In this document: positions 25,922 through 34,555 of the stretch, piece after piece
Numbering within the stretch: the first letter of the stretch is position 1
Layout of the letters: each line of letters starts with the position of its first letter
The notes under the pieces: model-generated
The model's input: the letters and a program-made list of their open reading frames with translations, nothing else
Databases searched by the model: none
Told to the model about the DNA's origin: nothing
Position numbers and translations under genes: made by a program
DNA from: Promethearchaeota archaeon
Lineage (GTDB): Archaea; Asgardarchaeota; Lokiarchaeia; Sigynarchaeales; SOKP01
DNA length: 64,000 nucleotides
NCBI GenBank assembly: GCA_019894735.1
Contig: JAGXOB010000003.1
Coordinates: 5,618-69,617 of the forward strand
Reading direction: 5' to 3'

Positions 25922-27262
25922 ATGGATTTTATACCTCACGACGATAAAACTATTGCTGAAATGCTTAACATTATTGGTGTTGCCAAAATTGAAGATTTAT
26001 TTAAGGATGTTCCTAAAGATTTGATCATCAACGGTTTAAAACTTCCAGAAGGTTTGTCAGAACCAGATGTTTTGAAGAATTTACAGGAATTAGGTAAAAA
26101 AAATAAGGTATATTCTAATTCTTTTTTAGGAGCGGGATGCTATTTTCATTACATTCCTACTTTAGTGGATTTTGTAATTAGTCGATCCGAATTTTATACT
26201 TCCTATACACCATATCAAGCAGAAGCTAGCCAAGGATATTTACAAGCAATTTACGAGTATCAAAGTATAATTTCTCGGCTTACCCAAATGGATGTCGCCA
26301 ACGCGAGTATGTATGACGGTTCTACTGCTCTTGCAGAAGCAGCTATCATGGCGTCTATTATCACAAGGAAAAACCAAGTTATCGTTTTAGAAGGTGTTCA
26401 CCCCGAATACATAGAAGTTGTTAAAACCTATTGTTGGGGTCAAAAAATAGAACTTAAGATTGTTCCTGAAGAGAAATTAGAAGAAGAACTAACCCAAGAA
26501 GTTGCAGCTGTTTTATTTCAAAGCCCTAATTTTTTTGGTGATATAGAAGATGTACTAGTTCTGGCAAATAAAATTAAAGAAAATGCTTCAAATTGTTTAG
26601 TAATCCAATGTATGACTGATCCAACCTGTTTAGGTGTTCTGAAGCCACCTGGAGAAACAGAGGTAGATATTTTTGTTGCAGAAGGACAGTCGTTTGGAAT
26701 AAGTCCCTCGTTTGGAGGACCTGGATTGGGTATTTTTGCCACACGGAAGAAATTTCTGAGAAAAATACCTGGAAGATTAGTGGGAAAAACAAAAGAGATC
26801 GATGGCGAACGTGAAGGTTTTTTATTAACATTACAAGCACGAGAACAGCATATAAGAAGAGAAAAAGCAAGCTCAAACATTTGCACTAATCAAGCATTAT
26901 GTTCATTATCTGCTTTAGTTTATCTTGTTTCCTTAGGGAAAACAGGACTACGTGAAATTGCCACTCAAAACATTCAAAAAGCTCATTATGTTAAAAATAA
27001 AATTAAACTAATACCGGGGTATGAAATCTTAAACACAAGACCTACATATAACGAATTCATCGTAAAATGCCCTAACATAGACTCTTTAATTGAAGAGTGT
27101 AAGAAATTTAATTTACTTCCACCCCTTCCTCTTTCAAAATACTACCATGAAATGAAAGATGTAGCTCTTGTTTGTGTTACAGAATCGAATTCCCGGGAAT
27201 CTATTGAAAAGTTTATCAAAGCCTTAGAACTTGCTAATAACAATAAGGAGGGGAAGATGTAA
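25922..27262 (+). CDS. gcvPA: Glycine dehydrogenase (decarboxylating) subunit 1
   Basis: N-terminal half of the split P protein, which decarboxylates glycine with PLP. From the ATG at 25922 the product begins MDFIPHDDKTIAEMLNIIG, the normal start of this family; a TTG at 25901 would add seven residues with no match, so the ATG is preferred (446 residues). Signature blocks: GAGCYFHYIPTLVDFV, YTPYQAEASQG, FGGPGLGIFATRKKFLRKIPGRLVG, REQHIRREKASSNICTNQAL. Its stop TAA overlaps the ATG of gcvPB (ATGTAATGG), so the two halves are translationally coupled and form the heterotetramer. Confidence 0.97.
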   Translation: MDFIPHDDKTIAEMLNIIGVAKIEDLFKDVPKDLIINGLKLPEGLSEPDVLKNLQELGKKNKVYSNSFLGAGCYFHYIPTLVDFVISRSEFYTSYTPYQAEASQGYLQAIYEYQSIISRLTQMDVANASMYDGSTALAEAAIMASIITRKNQVIVLEGVHPEYIEVVKTYCWGQKIELKIVPEEKLEEELTQEVAAVLFQSPNFFGDIEDVLVLANKIKENASNCLVIQCMTDPTCLGVLKPPGETEVDIFVAEGQSFGISPSFGGPGLGIFATRKKFLRKIPGRLVGKTKEIDGEREGFLLTLQAREQHIRREKASSNICTNQALCSLSALVYLVSLGKTGLREIATQNIQKAHYVKNKIKLIPGYEILNTRPTYNEFIVKCPNIDSLIEECKKFNLLPPLPLSKYYHEMKDVALVCVTESNSRESIEKFIKALELANNNKEGKM

Positions 27263-28698
27263 TGGATGAAAAAGATTCTTTGATCTTTGACAAAGGAATT
27301 AATAAAGCTCAGACCAATTTTATTCCATCGTTAGATGTTGAATGTGATGCTCTCAAAAATATTATTCCTAGTAATTTAATTCGAGAAGAGGTTCAAATTC
27401 CAGACATCCCTGAAGTGGAGATTGTTCGCCACTTTGTTAAATTAAGTAAGATTAATTACGGTGTAGATACGGGTATTTACCCATTAGGCTCTTGTACGAT
27501 GAAATATAATCCTAAAATAAACGAACATATCGCTCGAATAACTGAATTTTCTCAAATCCATCCTCTCCAAGAAGAAAACGAAGGTGCTTTACGTCTAATA
27601 CACCATATATCAAACATATTAGGTGAAATAACAGGTATGGAGGGGTTTACTTTACAACCTGCAGCCGGAGCTCACGGAGAACTCGTCGGATTGTTAATAA
27701 TGAAAAAATTCTTTGAAACTAAAGGAGTACTAAAGAATAAAATTATTGTTCCTGATTCTGCTCATGGAACTAATCCCGCATCTGCTAAAATGGCAGGATT
27801 TTCGATAATTGAATTACAATCAAATGAAAACGGAGAAGTTCCGTTAGATCATCTTGAATTTGCTATGCAACAAGGAGATGTAGCGGGAATTATGCTTACA
27901 AATCCTAATACTTTAGGTGTGTTCGATAGACAAATTAAAGATATAACTGAAATCGTCCATAAGTACGGTGGATTATGTTATTACGATGGAGCAAACTTAA
28001 ATCCCATGTTAGGAATTTGTCGCCCAAAAGATATGGGTTTTGATATAGTTCATTTAAATTTGCATAAAACTTTTTCAACTCCTCATGGGGGAGGAGGTCC
28101 GGGTTCAGGACCCGTAGGAGTTACAAAGGAATTGATCCCATTTCTACCTATACCTTGCATTATTTCAACTGAAAAAGGCATCGTGTGCGCTGATGAGAAT
28201 TCTCGTTCAATAGGGAGAATAAAAGCTTTTTGGGGTAATTTTGGGATAATCCTACGCGCTTATGTATATCTTCTTTCATTAGGCGCTGAAGGATTGAAGA
28301 GAGTTGGCCAAGTAGCTGTATTAAATGCAAATTATCTTAGAATTCAGTTACAAAAAAGATATAATCTTCCATATAACCGAACTTGCCAGCACGAATTTGT
28401 TTTATCAGATAAAGATATGCCGAATGAGGTTACTGCTGAAGATATTGCTAAAAGATTACTAGATTACGGCTTTTACGCACCAACAATTTACTTCCCATTA
28501 ATCGTAAGTGGAGCGCTGATGATTGAACCAACTGAAACTGAATCCAAAAATTCGTTAGATAATTTTATTGAAGTCATGAATAAGATTTACAATGAGGCGG
28601 TAAACGAGCCAGAAATCTTGAAAAAAGCACCACATAATACCCCTGTTGGACGATTAGACGCAGTATCTGCCGCAAGAAATCCAGTGTTAAAAGACTAG
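27262..28698 (+). CDS. gcvPB: Glycine dehydrogenase (decarboxylating) subunit 2
   Basis: C-terminal, PLP-binding half of the split P protein. The Schiff-base lysine is K269 in HLNLHKTFSTPHGGGGPG. Other marks are YPLGSCTMKYNPKIN near residue 73 and GMEGFTLQPAAGAHGEL near 127. It shares one base with the gcvPA stop; an AAGGAGGGG ribosome site lies just upstream in the end of gcvPA. With gcvT, gcvH and gcvPA it gives everything except the L protein, which may be supplied by a dihydrolipoyl dehydrogenase elsewhere. Confidence 0.97.
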   Translation: MDEKDSLIFDKGINKAQTNFIPSLDVECDALKNIIPSNLIREEVQIPDIPEVEIVRHFVKLSKINYGVDTGIYPLGSCTMKYNPKINEHIARITEFSQIHPLQEENEGALRLIHHISNILGEITGMEGFTLQPAAGAHGELVGLLIMKKFFETKGVLKNKIIVPDSAHGTNPASAKMAGFSIIELQSNENGEVPLDHLEFAMQQGDVAGIMLTNPNTLGVFDRQIKDITEIVHKYGGLCYYDGANLNPMLGICRPKDMGFDIVHLNLHKTFSTPHGGGGPGSGPVGVTKELIPFLPIPCIISTEKGIVCADENSRSIGRIKAFWGNFGIILRAYVYLLSLGAEGLKRVGQVAVLNANYLRIQLQKRYNLPYNRTCQHEFVLSDKDMPNEVTAEDIAKRLLDYGFYAPTIYFPLIVSGALMIEPTETESKNSLDNFIEVMNKIYNEAVNEPEILKKAPHNTPVGRLDAVSAARNPVLKD

Positions 28699-28729
28699 TA
28701 CGAATAAAAAGGAGTTTATCTTACTATTT

Positions 28730-29599
28730 TTATAATAGAGCGTCTCTGAGAGAGTGAAGACAAGAACAATCTCTTTCAATATCGAGTTTCTGAATAGTTT
28801 CTTCAAGTAATTTATTCAGATTTTCAGCATTTTTTACCATCGTCTCTAAAACTTCTGGTACATTAACAGATAGCTTATTAACGGTTCCACCACAATTTCC
28901 ACATTTTTGAGCAAACTCAACAATACCACATTCTGAGCATTCACCCGCCCAAACATCCAAATCAGTCACCATTGCAATACAGCAATAACAAATTTCTTTT
29001 TCTGCTGAAAGAACGACTTCGGGATAAGTTGTCATTCCTACTACATCCCCCCCCCATTGGCGAAACATTTTTGATTCCGCTCTTGTCGAGAATCTTGGAC
29101 CCTCAATACATATATAAACTCCTCCTTTTTGAATATCTAAACTTAAATTTTTTCCTGATTCAAAGAAAAGCCTATTTAAATATTTACAATAAGGATCTGC
29201 TTGCCCGATATGACATAATTGACCTCCATCATAAAAGGTTTCAGTTCTTTTTTTCGTTCTATCAATATATTGATCTATTAGGATAAGTTTCCCTTTATTA
29301 TGCATTTCTTTCAACGATCCAACCGCTGATGGAGAGATAATGAATTTCGTACCTAATTTTTTTAAAGCCCAAATGTTTGCTCTAAAATTTATTTTATGAG
29401 GAGGAATTGAATGGTCTAACCCATGCCGAGGAAGAAATGCAACTTTTTTTCCTTTAAAATCACCTACAGTTATTGTTGCTGAGGTACTGCCAAAAGGAGT
29501 ATAAATCTTTATTTTTTCTGCATTTTCAAGAGAGAAATCAGTACCTGTTCCCCCTATTATTGCCAAATCAACTATCCGTTCTTTACCTTTCATAATCAA
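28730..29599 (-). CDS. MTA/purine nucleoside phosphorylase with zinc-ribbon insertion
   Basis: 289 residues of the PNP/MTAP II family, which split purine nucleosides or 5'-methylthioadenosine with phosphate. Seen: IIGGTGTDFSL at the N-terminus, FLPRHGLDHSIPPHKINFRANIWAL (phosphate site), SAVGSL, CIEGPRFSTRAESKMFR, and TDLDVWA as the base-binding strand. Just after that strand comes a ~20-residue CxxC-x9-CxxC zinc ribbon (ECSECG... CGNCGG) that ordinary MTAP lacks. Only the TDLDVW variant is visible at the position where the convincing MTAP next door has TDYDCW, so 6-oxopurine or methylthioinosine specificity is possible. Start: ATG at 29599, with a second Met two codons later (29593). Confidence 0.85.
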   Translation of the reverse strand: MIMKGKERIVDLAIIGGTGTDFSLENAEKIKIYTPFGSTSATITVGDFKGKKVAFLPRHGLDHSIPPHKINFRANIWALKKLGTKFIISPSAVGSLKEMHNKGKLILIDQYIDRTKKRTETFYDGGQLCHIGQADPYCKYLNRLFFESGKNLSLDIQKGGVYICIEGPRFSTRAESKMFRQWGGDVVGMTTYPEVVLSAEKEICYCCIAMVTDLDVWAGECSECGIVEFAQKCGNCGGTVNKLSVNVPEVLETMVKNAENLNKLLEETIQKLDIERDCSCLHSLRDALL

Positions 29600-29655
29600 T
29601 TCACATTGTTTTTATATTATTAAAACAAAATAAAATAAAATTTGAGCAATTTTAA

Positions 29656-29669
29656 ATATATATAAAATA
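29656..29669 (+). promoter_or_regulatory. TATA-box candidate before mtnP
   Basis: ATATATATAAAATA lies about 25-35 bases before the GTG at 29690, the spacing expected for a leaderless archaeal transcript. Confidence 0.4.
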
Positions 29670-29689
29670 TAATTTAAGAACTTCGTATA

Positions 29690-30448
29690 GTGAGTAAAAT
29701 GGTTAAAATCGGAATAATAGGTGGTTCTGGATTAGATAATCCAGACATTTTAAAAGATGTAAAAGAAATAAAAGTTAGTACACCATATGGAAAACCAACT
29801 TCACCTCTAAGATCAGGGAAGATTAATGATGTTGAAATTGTTCTCATAGCAAGACATGGGCGAGACCACACCATTCCTCCAACGCAGGTAAATTACAGAG
29901 CTAATATTCAAGCATTGAAAGATCAAAGATGCACTCATATCTTAGCTACAACAGCTTGCGGTAGTCTGAGAGAAGAAATTGGAAGAGGCGATTTCATAAT
30001 TCTGGATCAGTTTATTGATTTTACAAGGTTGAGGAAAATAAGTTTTTTTGATGAATTTCCACCCGGTGATGCTAAACATACCGCAATGGCTTATCCTTTT
30101 TCAGAAGATTTAAGAAAAATTCTTATTGAAACTGCAAAAGAACTTAATCTCAAATATCATGAGAAAGGAACTGTTATTACAATTGAGGGGCCTAGATTTT
30201 CGACAAGAGCAGAATCTGAAATGTTTAGGATCTGGGGTGCTGATGTGATAAATATGAGCATAGCACCTGAAACAATTTTAGCAAACGAAGCAGGAATTCC
30301 ATATGCTGCCGTAGCTATGTCTACTGATTATGACTGCTGGAAAGACGATGAAGCTCCTGTAACTTGGGATGAGATCTTAGAAATTTTTGGTAAAAATGTT
30401 AATAATGTTATCGCTTTATTGACAAATACGATAAAAAAAATAAGATAA
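29690..30448 (+). CDS. mtnP: 5'-methylthioadenosine phosphorylase
   Basis: 252 residues. MTAP cleaves methylthioadenosine to adenine and methylthioribose-1-phosphate, part of methionine/polyamine recycling. Signatures: IGIIGGSGLDNP, LIARHGRDHTIPPTQVNYRAN, TTACGSLREEIGRGDF, TIEGPRFSTRAESEMFR and AMSTDYDCWKDDEAPV, where the two Asp of DYD favour a 6-aminopurine. The start is GTG at 29690 (ATG at 29699 is an alternative). It is divergent from its paralog with a zinc ribbon, which looks like an ancient duplication followed by specialisation. Its adenine product can be salvaged by Apt. Confidence 0.92.
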   Translation: MSKMVKIGIIGGSGLDNPDILKDVKEIKVSTPYGKPTSPLRSGKINDVEIVLIARHGRDHTIPPTQVNYRANIQALKDQRCTHILATTACGSLREEIGRGDFIILDQFIDFTRLRKISFFDEFPPGDAKHTAMAYPFSEDLRKILIETAKELNLKYHEKGTVITIEGPRFSTRAESEMFRIWGADVINMSIAPETILANEAGIPYAAVAMSTDYDCWKDDEAPVTWDEILEIFGKNVNNVIALLTNTIKKIR

Positions 30449-30456
30449 CAATATTA

Positions 30457-30465
30457 TTTTTTTTT
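30457..30465 (+). terminator. Oligo-T terminator candidate after mtnP
   Basis: A run of nine T begins nine bases after the mtnP stop, the usual archaeal termination signal. Confidence 0.4.
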
Positions 30466-30563
30466 AATAATCATAAGATTGAAATTTTTTGAAGTTTTAT
30501 CCAATTTAATCTCTTTGAAAGAGATATTACATTCTATTTTATTTAATATTAAAAAAGATATCA

Positions 30564-31868
30564 ATGACACTTATAAAATTCCTTGGTGGATGCAGAGAAG
30601 TAGGATGTTCAGCAGTTCTAATCGAATCCAATAATGGAGCACAGTGTGTTCTAGACTATGGTGTACGATTTAAAAGTGAGGAAAGGCTACCTTCCAACGG
30701 GGAGATTACTAATCTTAAAGCTATTGCGTTATCTCATTGTCACATTGATCACTCGGGAGGTATACCGTTTTTATATAAAAATAAAGATATTCCTTTGTTT
30801 ACTAATCCGTTGACACTAAGAATTTCAGAATTACTACTAGAAGATATGATAAGAATCTCTAACTTTCCGTATCCGTTCGGATATAGAGAATTACAAAAGA
30901 CTAGAAAAAATGCATTTTTTTTAAAAAATAAAGTGCGTCAGAAGATTGATGAGAATTTCTTCATAACATTTTTTGACGCAGGACACATCCCTGGGAGCGT
31001 GTCTATTTTAGTAGAAGTAGATGATAAAAGAATTCTCTATACAGGTGACATTAACACTCAAGAAACGAACTTAATTTCTCCCGCTAATCCTATTGAATTA
31101 CCTGAAATTGATATCTTAATTACAGAATCTACATACTCTTCAAAAGAACATCCTTTAAGATCCGATCTTGAAAAATCTTTTATTGATGATACTCTAAATG
31201 TTATCGAAAACGGTGGAAATGTTCTCGTTCCTGCTTTTGGTGTTGCCCGTTCACAAGAGATACTAATGATTTTAGAGAAATATAATTTCAAAAGCGATAT
31301 ATTCATTGATGGATTAGCTAGAAAAATCTTAACTGAATATACTCAATTCCCGGATTCAATTAAAGATTTTACAAGTTATAAGTCGGCTATGAGAAAAGCT
31401 AAATTAGTCTCTAAAGAATGGAGACGTAAACTTAAAAAAGGGACAAAAGGTTTAATTATATCCCCTTCAGGTATGTTAAAAGGAGGAGCTGCTCTTGAAT
31501 ACATTCCAACTTTTTTAAACGATCCTAGCTCTGCTGTATTTCTCGTAGGATATCAAGTTGAAGGGACTCCTGGAAGAAAATTAATAGATGAAAGAATTTT
31601 CGAATTTAAAGAAGAGAAAGAACGAAAATACGTATCTTATGACCTATCAATCAAAGCAAAGTGTAAAATAGATTACTATGATTTTTCGAGTCACGCAGAT
31701 AAAATTCACTTAAACAAATACATAAATGATATAACATTTCGAAACGAGGATAAATTTATTTTTTGTATACATGGCGATGAAAAATCAACAACTTCATTTG
31801 CTCACGCTTTAACAAAAAGAGATTTTAATTCGGTAGCACCTGAAACTGGAGAAGTTTACAAGATATAA
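30564..31868 (+). CDS. Beta-CASP metallo-beta-lactamase ribonuclease (CPSF-like)
   Basis: 434 residues, the length of the KH-less archaeal aCPSF2 or Ysh1-like type. The metallo-beta-lactamase fold has the zinc motif SHCHIDHSGG near residue 57, DAGHIPGS near 139 and YTGD near 156. The beta-CASP cap is inserted after ITESTYSS, with GNVLVPAFGVARSQE, ISPSGMLKGG and a final DFSSHAD and HGDEKSTTSFA. Enzymes of this group cut or trim RNA 3' ends, some being 5'-3' exonucleases. No KH domains are present, so it is not aCPSF1. It is a stand-alone plus-strand gene that converges with the DHH gene. Confidence 0.9.
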   Translation: MTLIKFLGGCREVGCSAVLIESNNGAQCVLDYGVRFKSEERLPSNGEITNLKAIALSHCHIDHSGGIPFLYKNKDIPLFTNPLTLRISELLLEDMIRISNFPYPFGYRELQKTRKNAFFLKNKVRQKIDENFFITFFDAGHIPGSVSILVEVDDKRILYTGDINTQETNLISPANPIELPEIDILITESTYSSKEHPLRSDLEKSFIDDTLNVIENGGNVLVPAFGVARSQEILMILEKYNFKSDIFIDGLARKILTEYTQFPDSIKDFTSYKSAMRKAKLVSKEWRRKLKKGTKGLIISPSGMLKGGAALEYIPTFLNDPSSAVFLVGYQVEGTPGRKLIDERIFEFKEEKERKYVSYDLSIKAKCKIDYYDFSSHADKIHLNKYINDITFRNEDKFIFCIHGDEKSTTSFAHALTKRDFNSVAPETGEVYKI

Positions 31869-31892
31869 AAAATCAAGGTTGAAGTAATAAAT

Positions 31893-33410
31893 CTATTGAA
31901 TTCCTAATTGTTTTTTAATTACGATATTGCAATTTTCTAAAAAGATATCAATTTTGTCAAGGGGTATTTTTGTACCCGCAGCTGGAGGGTGTCCTCCTCC
32001 TAACGCCTTAAGATTTGAAAGCTCTAATGCCTCTCTAATTGCCTCTGAAAGATTTACACCTTTTTTTACGATACTTTCATGGGCTCTCCCAGATATTTTA
32101 TAAACTTCTTCGTCGTTTCTTTTTGCGCACCCAAAAATAGGTTTTGATAGATCAATATCTCCGCTTTTGCTAAATATTAACATTGAAGCAATTGTTCCGA
32201 TTATATTCTCCGGGATAATATCTTCTCCAAAAAAGAATTGTATGTAATCTTTATACTGGATTTTATTTTTATCTTGTAACCACGATAATGCTTCAGCTAA
32301 GGATTTTCTATAATTTATTAAATGGTCTTTAGCTTTATTGTAAGCAATTCTTCTATCCCCCATTGCAATAGCAATTCCTAACGACCCATTATTACTCCTT
32401 CCACATGAGTTTAAGAGATAAGCAAATTCTTTTAAATCATGTAATTGAGATCCGAAATTTTCATTTCTCATGATATACCTATTAATTATGAGTTTTTTTA
32501 TAATTTCCGAAGGCTCAATGTCAAGCTTAAGAGAGACATATTCAATAATAGCAGAAGAAACCTTTTGTTTCTCGTCTTGATTAAGATCATTTAACGTTTT
32601 TATACTTCCATCTGAATTTTCCATCAAAATTCCTAATGATTGTAAAAACTTCAGCATTTTACTAGAATTATCACTCAATCCTGGGAGTTTAATTTCACTC
32701 GAATATGAAATTGCTTCATTTAAAGGCTTAATAGGAGAAAAGTTCAAGTCGTTTATCACTTCGACTAAATTATTTTTGATAGCTTCATCTAAAATAGTCG
32801 AATTTAATCCGGTAAAAGAATTATTAGGGCCTTTACTTTGAATGTCGCCAGTGGCTCCTACAAGAGCAATTGGAGATAAATCTTTATTTCTCTCATTTAA
32901 CATTTTAGCAAAGAAATAACTTAATCCTGCTCCGGAGATTTCGGTACTGCCATCAACATCGTAAAAATAGGGGTTAATATGCCAAGGTCTTGAATTCGCG
33001 TATATTTCTTTAATTTTAGCATCAAGTTTATTTGGTATATTTTGCGGTAAATGGTGGTCCAAAATCATAAAAGATGTTTCCATATTTTTAGCATTCAGTT
33101 TTTCGATAAGTTCTAAATATTGTCCACTTCCGAAATCAGAAAAAATCAGGAAGTTTTCAGTATCTTGATTTCTGTTTGCAATTTTTGAGATTTCCTCTCT
33201 TTCTAACTGCCTTAAAACAGAAATTTGAAAAGGAATGTTTTCTCGATATAAAGCTTTTCCAATAATTGCCCCAGATGATAAACCATCTGCATCTAGATGA
33301 GTATAAATATGAATGGAGGTTTTAATTTCTTGTATCTGGTCTAAAAACCATTTCGTTGTCTCACTTAAATCAGAATTTAATAGTTTAAGGTTATTATTTG
33401 CTTTGCTCAT
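31893..33410 (-). CDS. DHH-family phosphoesterase, GAN/RecJ/Cdc45-like
   Basis: 505 residues. The catalytic Asp/His motifs of DHH proteins are ordered as expected: THLDADGLSSGAI (I) near residue 37, FSDFGSG (II) near 90, LDHHLP (III) near 118 and GATGDIQ (IV) near 184. The DHHA1 domain ends with ALGGGHPPAAGTKIP. In archaea such proteins (GAN/RecJ-like) are nucleases associated with GINS/MCM at the replication fork or act in RNA decay. All catalytic residues seen are present, so it should be active, unlike eukaryotic Cdc45. It lies next to a beta-CASP nuclease in convergent orientation and is divergent from mch. Confidence 0.88.
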   Translation of the reverse strand: MSKANNNLKLLNSDLSETTKWFLDQIQEIKTSIHIYTHLDADGLSSGAIIGKALYRENIPFQISVLRQLEREEISKIANRNQDTENFLIFSDFGSGQYLELIEKLNAKNMETSFMILDHHLPQNIPNKLDAKIKEIYANSRPWHINPYFYDVDGSTEISGAGLSYFFAKMLNERNKDLSPIALVGATGDIQSKGPNNSFTGLNSTILDEAIKNNLVEVINDLNFSPIKPLNEAISYSSEIKLPGLSDNSSKMLKFLQSLGILMENSDGSIKTLNDLNQDEKQKVSSAIIEYVSLKLDIEPSEIIKKLIINRYIMRNENFGSQLHDLKEFAYLLNSCGRSNNGSLGIAIAMGDRRIAYNKAKDHLINYRKSLAEALSWLQDKNKIQYKDYIQFFFGEDIIPENIIGTIASMLIFSKSGDIDLSKPIFGCAKRNDEEVYKISGRAHESIVKKGVNLSEAIREALELSNLKALGGGHPPAAGTKIPLDKIDIFLENCNIVIKKQLGIQ

Positions 33411-33493
33411 TTTTTAAAAAATTTTAATATAAACTTATATAATTATATTAAAGTAAGAATTTAATATTAAATACTCAATTAAAAAAAATACGC

Positions 33494-34501
33494 GTGAAAA
33501 ATTTGGCACATCATATTAAAATAAACGATTTAACTTTAAAAATTGTTCAAAAGATAATGGAGAGAAAAGATTACTATAAAGCTGAAGTAATTGAATACGA
33601 TAATGGAGCAACTGTCTTAGATATGACAAACGCATCGTGGAGAGGAGGTAAATTAGTAGGTGAAATTTGTATGGGTGGATTAGGGACAGTCGATTTTACT
33701 TCTTATAACTTAGATGGTCATTTCTTACCTAGCGTTAATGTTTATACTTCACATCCTTTAATCTCTTGCATGGCATCCCAACTTGCGGGATGGAGCGTGA
33801 AATTAAAAAAAGAAATTGAAAAGGACGGTGTAATGAAAAAGAAGAAGGTTTTTGAGTCCTTAGGCTCAGGACCTGCTAGAGCTAAAAGTAAAGTTGAGAA
33901 ATTATTCGACGAACTTGACTATAATGATGATTCTGATTGTGCTGTTATCGTTTTTGAGACCGCTGAATTACCTAATGAAGAAGTGATGACCTTAGTATCT
34001 GAAAAATGTGGAGTGGAGCCAGACAAAACCTATGCTGTATGTGCACCAACTGCATGCTTAACTGGGTCTATTCAAGTTGCGGCACGAATTGTTGAAACAG
34101 GTATTCATAAGTTACAGGAAATAAAATTTCCGTTAGGAGTTATCAAAGATGGATTTGGTACCGCTACTATTGCCCCTATTGCTAAAGACGATTTAGGTGC
34201 AATGGGTCGAACAAATGACTCGATTAGCGCTGCAGGTATGACATATTACACTATCGAAGTCGAAAAAGACAAACAAGACGAAGTTTTTGATCTATTGAAA
34301 AAAGCTCCAGCAAATACTTCTTCTAGTTATGGCAGACCTTTCATAGAAACATTTAAAGCAGCTAATTATGATTTTTATGCAATAGATCCAGGATTATTTG
34401 CCCCAGCTGTATATACAGTGACGAATGTAAAAACAGGAAAAAGTGTTACTGTTGGAGAAATCAACCATACACTACTAAAAGAATCTTACAAGCTAAATTA
34501 A
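33494..34501 (+). CDS. mch: Methenyl-H4MPT cyclohydrolase
   Basis: 335 residues from a GTG at 33494; typical Mch is ~320. It interconverts formyl-H4MPT and methenyl-H4MPT, the step between Ftr and the methylene dehydrogenases. Recognisable are AEVIEYDNGATVLDM, NVYTSHPLISCMASQLAGW, ESLGSGPARA near residue 120, CAPTACLTGSIQVAARIVETG near 180 and DDLGAMGRTNDSISAAG near 233. It is alone as a plus-strand gene between the DHH gene and an unknown protein, 23 kb from ftr and mtd, so the pathway genes are dispersed in this genome. Confidence 0.96.
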   Translation: MKNLAHHIKINDLTLKIVQKIMERKDYYKAEVIEYDNGATVLDMTNASWRGGKLVGEICMGGLGTVDFTSYNLDGHFLPSVNVYTSHPLISCMASQLAGWSVKLKKEIEKDGVMKKKKVFESLGSGPARAKSKVEKLFDELDYNDDSDCAVIVFETAELPNEEVMTLVSEKCGVEPDKTYAVCAPTACLTGSIQVAARIVETGIHKLQEIKFPLGVIKDGFGTATIAPIAKDDLGAMGRTNDSISAAGMTYYTIEVEKDKQDEVFDLLKKAPANTSSSYGRPFIETFKAANYDFYAIDPGLFAPAVYTVTNVKTGKSVTVGEINHTLLKESYKLN

Positions 34502-34555
34502 ATGTTATCAATTCTTGTTATCTTATGGATCTTTTCTTAAAAACGATGTTACGCT

